Positions 6,133 through 9,032 of a DNA stretch of 9,032 nt are shown here, piece by piece. The notes below the pieces were generated by a model, which saw only the letters and a program-made list of their open reading frames with translations, was not told where the DNA came from and made no database searches. Position 1 is the first letter of the stretch; the number at the start of each line of letters is the position of its first letter. Origin of the DNA: Deltaproteobacteria bacterium (lineage in GTDB: Bacteria; Myxococcota_A; UBA9160); the NCBI GenBank assembly GCA_003520425.1, contig DOUU01000158.1:7098-16129 (forward strand), written 5' to 3'. The translations under genes and the position numbers were made by a program.

Positions 6133-7713
6133 ATGTCATCTCAAACCAAGCGCGCGACAAGATGGCTGATCGTGCTCTGGCTCGCCGCTGCGGCGGTGGT
6201 TGGTTTTGCGGTCTCGGGTCGCTTCCTCTATCGCAGTTTCATCGGATCCGACCCGACCGCGTTCCCGGCCGGCGCATTCTTGCAGCCGATCGCAGAACTT
6301 CTCCTGCCACGCGGGGGTGTGACACGAGTTGGCGTACTCTGGGTCGTGGGAGTTCTGCTCGCTCTCACCCTCGTGGGATATTTCGTGGGACGTGCAGTCT
6401 CGCGATCCAATCGCCGGGCTGCCGATCTCGGGCGTCGAAGAGTCCTGGCAGGCACCGCCTCCGGGGTGGGGGTCGCGCTCGGGAGCCTCGCCGTGGGCGC
6501 CGCGGGAACCGCTTCGCGCGCGCTGCTCGGCCTCGGCAACCACGGCCGCGGTTGGTGGCCCGTTGCGAACGAGATCTTCCAAGCAAAGGTCGAACGCACC
6601 GCGCCGGAGTGGAAGGAGGAGTGGAAGGGGAGCCGGATTCAGAGCTACCGACGCTTCGGGCGCACCGGCTGGGAGGTCTCGGACATCGTGCTCGGGACCG
6701 GCGCAATCCAAGGCGAGAGCGGAGAGAAGATCGCACGACTCGCCCTCGAGCGCGGTGTGAACTATTTCGACACCGCTCCCGATTACTCCGGCTCGGGCAG
6801 CGAGCAGGCGATGGGCCGGGCGATCCAGGGTCTGCGCGACCAGGTCTTCATTGCCACGAAGTTCTGCACGCCCGAGGGTCACGTGCCTGCGGGAGCTCCC
6901 GTCGAGACCTACACCCGTGCCATCGAGGGCAGCTTGCGGCGCCTCGGTACCGATCACGTGGACCTCGTGCACATCCACTCCTGCGACGAGCTGGATCGGC
7001 TGATGGACCCCAACGTCCACGAAGCCTTTGATCGCCTGAAGCAGCAAGGCAAGGCGCGCTTCCTCGGCTTTTCCTCGCACACCCCGAATCTCATCCAGGT
7101 CGCAACGCGCGCGATCGAGTCGGGCCGCTTCGACGTCATGATGCTCGCCTACCACCATGGCATCTGGCCGCGACTTGGCGAGATCATCTCGAAAGCGCGC
7201 GGCGAGCAGGACATGGGTGTGGTGGCCATGAAGACGCTGAAAGGTGCGCGCCATCACGGACTGTCCGGCTTTCGCGGCGAGGCCGATGCCTACTCGCAGG
7301 CAGCCTTCAAGTGGGTGCTCTCGAATCCCGACGTTTCCTGCCTCGTGGTGTCGTTCTTCGAGCTTCAGCACGTCGACGAGTATCTGTACGCGTCAGGCAA
7401 GGGCGTAACGCCGCGCGACGTCTCGATCCTCGAGCAATACGACCGGGAGACCCGTGGGAGCTACTGCTCTCCCCACTGCGGTGCGTGCCTCAGCTCCTGC
7501 CCCGAGAATCTGCCGATCGCCGACGTCCTCCGCTATCGCATGTATTTCGAAGACTACGGATGGGAAAAGGAGGGGATGCGCCTGTATTCGCGACTGGAGA
7601 AGCAGGCGTCGGTATGCGCTTCGTGCAGCGCGCCCTGCCTTGGTTCCTGCCCGGTCGGAATCGATATCCAAGGCCGAATGAAGGGTGCACACGAGTTGCT
7701 GACGCTGGGCTGA
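6133..7713 (+). CDS. Membrane-anchored aldo/keto reductase with two C-terminal 4-Cys (Fe-S-like) motifs
   Basis: A 526-residue multidomain redox protein. Two hydrophobic segments (about 11-32 and 67-87) are followed by an Arg-rich stretch (87-103) and a twin-arginine-like motif GRRRVLAG leading into a third, Ala/Gly-rich hydrophobic segment (about 104-130). The aldo/keto reductase barrel spans about 170-425 and carries the expected tetrad: D213 and Y218 (FDTAPDY), K243 (ATKF) and H282 (VHIHSC). The C-terminus has CX3CX2CX3CP (C445, C449, C452, C456) and CX2CX3CX3CP (C495, C498, C502, C506), likely ligands of two [4Fe-4S] clusters. This suggests electron transfer between an Fe-S relay and a carbonyl/alcohol pair at the membrane; the substrate is unknown. 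The ATG at 6133 has GGAGAGGGG ending 5 bases upstream; an upstream in-frame ATG (6100) lacks one. It is probably in an operon with the DUF2378-like gene. Confidence 0.9.
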   Translation: MSSQTKRATRWLIVLWLAAAAVVGFAVSGRFLYRSFIGSDPTAFPAGAFLQPIAELLLPRGGVTRVGVLWVVGVLLALTLVGYFVGRAVSRSNRRAADLGRRRVLAGTASGVGVALGSLAVGAAGTASRALLGLGNHGRGWWPVANEIFQAKVERTAPEWKEEWKGSRIQSYRRFGRTGWEVSDIVLGTGAIQGESGEKIARLALERGVNYFDTAPDYSGSGSEQAMGRAIQGLRDQVFIATKFCTPEGHVPAGAPVETYTRAIEGSLRRLGTDHVDLVHIHSCDELDRLMDPNVHEAFDRLKQQGKARFLGFSSHTPNLIQVATRAIESGRFDVMMLAYHHGIWPRLGEIISKARGEQDMGVVAMKTLKGARHHGLSGFRGEADAYSQAAFKWVLSNPDVSCLVVSFFELQHVDEYLYASGKGVTPRDVSILEQYDRETRGSYCSPHCGACLSSCPENLPIADVLRYRMYFEDYGWEKEGMRLYSRLEKQASVCASCSAPCLGSCPVGIDIQGRMKGAHELLTLG

Positions 7714-7769
7714 CGAGCGCCCCGAGCCTGCGGGCGGCGCGACTCCCAAGGGGTGCGTTCTCCGAAGCC

Positions 7770-7823
7770 TTGCCTCGCGCCGGCCTCGCGAGGTCGGGGG
7801 TCGGTGCTCCGGGGGCGAGGCAA
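7770..7823. repeat. Inverted repeat in the convergent gap before the aminotransferase
   Basis: TTGCCTCGC (7770-7778) and GCGAGGCAA (7815-7823) are perfect 9-base inverted arms about 36 bases apart, enclosing a 10-base palindrome CCTCGCGAGG (7784-7793). The site sits between the convergent stops of the aldo/keto reductase and the aminotransferase. An A-run (7822-7827) adjoins the right arm, so the minus-strand T-run precedes the stem instead of following it. It is therefore not a textbook terminator for either gene, though a transcription barrier between them is plausible. Confidence 0.4.
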
Positions 7824-7829
7824 AAAAGG

Positions 7830-8984
7830 CTAGACGCCGAGCGCCCGCTCAACCGCCCCGACCACGTCCGCGACGTCCTCATCCTTGAGCTTCGGCGAAA
7901 GCGGCAACGAGAGCGTGCGATCGGAGATCCATTCGGCAGCCGGGAACTGTCCTGCCCGGTAGCCGTAGCGCTCTTGGTAGAAGGGATGGAGATGAACGGC
8001 GCGGTAGTGGACGCCCACGCCGATCTTCTGCGACGTCATGCGCTCCAGCAGTTCATCACGCGTGAGTGTCACGTGGTCCAGGTCCAAGAGGAGGGTGAAC
8101 AGATGGTACGCGTGGCGCGTTCCCGAGGCGGGGGCGTTCGGCAGGAAGACGGGCAACTCGCGCAAGGCTTCGCAGTAGGCGTTCCAGATCTCGCTCCGCC
8201 GCTTCCAGTAGCGCTCGATCCGCGCCAGCTGGTGGATGCCGAGCGCGGCCTGCAGGTCCATCATGTTGTATTTGAATCCGGCATCCACCACGTCGTAGTG
8301 GACGTAGCCCTTGTCGGAAAATCGTCGCCAAGCGTCCTTCGTCATGCCGTGAAGTGCGAGGGTGCGCATCCGATCGGCGACTTCGCGCCTGCGCGCAATC
8401 GCCATGCCGCCCTCGCCGGTCACGATGTTTTTCGTGACATAGAAGCTGAAGCAGCCCACGTCACCCATCGTCCCGGCTTTTCGCCCCTGGAACTCGGTCT
8501 CGATCGCATGCGCGCAGTCCTCGATCAGGGCGAGGCCGTGGCGCTGCGCGATCGCGCTGATGCGATCCATGGCGCAGGGTCGACCCGCGAAGTGGACGAC
8601 CACGATGGCGCGGGTGCGGGGCGTGATCGCGGCCTCGATCAAGTCGGGATCGATGTTCTGGCTGTCCCGCTCGCAGTCGACGAGCACGGGGACGGCCCCG
8701 CTGTGGACCACGGCGTTGCTCGTCGCGACGAAGGTCATCGTGGGGACGATCACTTCGCTCCCGGGTCCCACGCCGAGCGCTGCGAGGGAAAGATGCAGGG
8801 CCGCGGTGCACGAGTTGAGGGCGACCGCGTGTTCGGCCCCTTTGTATTCGCGGAACCGCTCTTCGAAGCGCGCAACGCGCGGCCCGGTCCCGATCCAGCC
8901 CGAGCGCAGGCACTCGACGACCTCGGCGATCTCCGGTTCTTCGATGAGGGGCGAGCCGAATACGAGGAACTCGTCGCGGGCCAT
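7830..8984 (-). CDS. DegT/DnrJ/EryC1/StrS-family PLP-dependent sugar aminotransferase
   Basis: A 384-residue fold-type I PLP enzyme of full family length. It starts with the usual SPLIEEPEIAEVVECLRSGWIGTGP (11-35). It has the cofactor phosphate loop LNSCTAALHLSL (56-67), EDCAHA (155-160; D156 contacts the pyridine nitrogen), and SFYVTKNIVTGEGGM with K185 as the Schiff-base lysine. GVHYRAVHLHPFYQ near the C-terminus is the substrate-side loop. The family transfers an amino group from glutamate to a keto-sugar nucleotide for O-antigen, exopolysaccharide or glycosylated metabolite synthesis. The exact sugar cannot be told, and no sugar-nucleotide gene is in view, so the matching cluster probably lies to the right. 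I chose the ATG at 8982-8984 because MARDEFLVFGSPL fits the family N-terminus. The frame stays open to the window edge, adding sixteen Arg/Leu-rich residues unlike the family. No strong Shine-Dalgarno is seen. Confidence 0.92.
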   Translation of the reverse strand: MARDEFLVFGSPLIEEPEIAEVVECLRSGWIGTGPRVARFEERFREYKGAEHAVALNSCTAALHLSLAALGVGPGSEVIVPTMTFVATSNAVVHSGAVPVLVDCERDSQNIDPDLIEAAITPRTRAIVVVHFAGRPCAMDRISAIAQRHGLALIEDCAHAIETEFQGRKAGTMGDVGCFSFYVTKNIVTGEGGMAIARRREVADRMRTLALHGMTKDAWRRFSDKGYVHYDVVDAGFKYNMMDLQAALGIHQLARIERYWKRRSEIWNAYCEALRELPVFLPNAPASGTRHAYHLFTLLLDLDHVTLTRDELLERMTSQKIGVGVHYRAVHLHPFYQERYGYRAGQFPAAEWISDRTLSLPLSPKLKDEDVADVVGAVERALGV

Positions 8985-9016
8985 GCTCAAATACTTCGGC
9001 GAAAGGCGTCGTTTGC

Positions 9017-9022
9017 ATAATA
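9017..9022 (-). promoter_or_regulatory. Candidate -10 box upstream of the aminotransferase
   Basis: On the minus strand TATTAT matches the TATAAT consensus at five of six bases, in an A/T-rich patch unusual for this window. It would place the transcription start near 9010, about 25 bases before the ATG at 8984. The -35 region would fall beyond the window edge and cannot be checked. Confidence 0.3.
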
Positions 9023-9032
9023 GGATGCGCAT

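Noticed and set aside
7311..9020. 569-codon open frame on the plus strand opposite the aminotransferase
   Set aside because: It is antisense to a clear DegT-family gene and overlaps the aldo/keto reductase. Its residue composition is Arg/Ala/Gly/His-rich with no domain, as expected of a shadow frame in GC-rich DNA.

Overview
This is a GC-rich chromosomal window (roughly two-thirds G+C by eye) with tightly packed protein genes on both strands. I see no RNA genes, CRISPR array, insertion sequence or phage genes. The gene mix suggests a lipid-degrading soil or aquatic deltaproteobacterial-type organism (Myxococcota or a relative). It includes a NodN/MaoC-type hydratase, a polyketide-cyclase-like SRPBCC protein, a luciferase-like flavin monooxygenase, an alpha/beta hydrolase, and a small protein resembling the myxobacterial TIGR02265/DUF2378 family. 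The taxonomic placement is an inference from gene content only.

Layout, left to right. (1) The C-terminal end of an alpha/beta hydrolase on the + strand, cut by the window edge. (2) A leftward block of four genes: an adenosine deaminase-family protein (3521-4552), a 704-residue fusion of a class II aldolase and a short-chain dehydrogenase (1298-3412), an SRPBCC protein (702-1259) and a MaoC-type hydratase (322-789). The hydratase begins inside the SRPBCC reading frame and appears to have its own promoter and palindromic operator there. (3) A rightward block: a luciferase-like oxidoreductase (4575-5447), a small DUF2378-like protein (5517-6095) and a membrane-anchored aldo/keto reductase with two C-terminal cysteine clusters (6133-7713). 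(4) A leftward DegT/DnrJ/EryC1/StrS-type sugar aminotransferase (7830-8984), whose neighbours in the next locus lie outside the window.

The two blocks diverge at about 4552-4575, with only 22 bases between the likely start codons. The SRPBCC, MaoC, alpha/beta hydrolase and luciferase-like genes belong to families common in fatty-acid, steroid and xenobiotic catabolism. The aldolase/dehydrogenase fusion resembles RhaD/RhaEW-type enzymes, which split a sugar phosphate and oxidise the aldehyde released, but no rhamnose uptake or isomerase gene is visible.

The most unusual gene is the aldo/keto reductase. It has two N-terminal membrane segments, then an internal twin-arginine-like hydrophobic segment, then the catalytic barrel, then two separate four-cysteine motifs. 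This suggests an iron-sulfur redox enzyme held at the membrane, possibly on its outer face. I found no convincing new multi-gene system; most of the window is ordinary metabolism.
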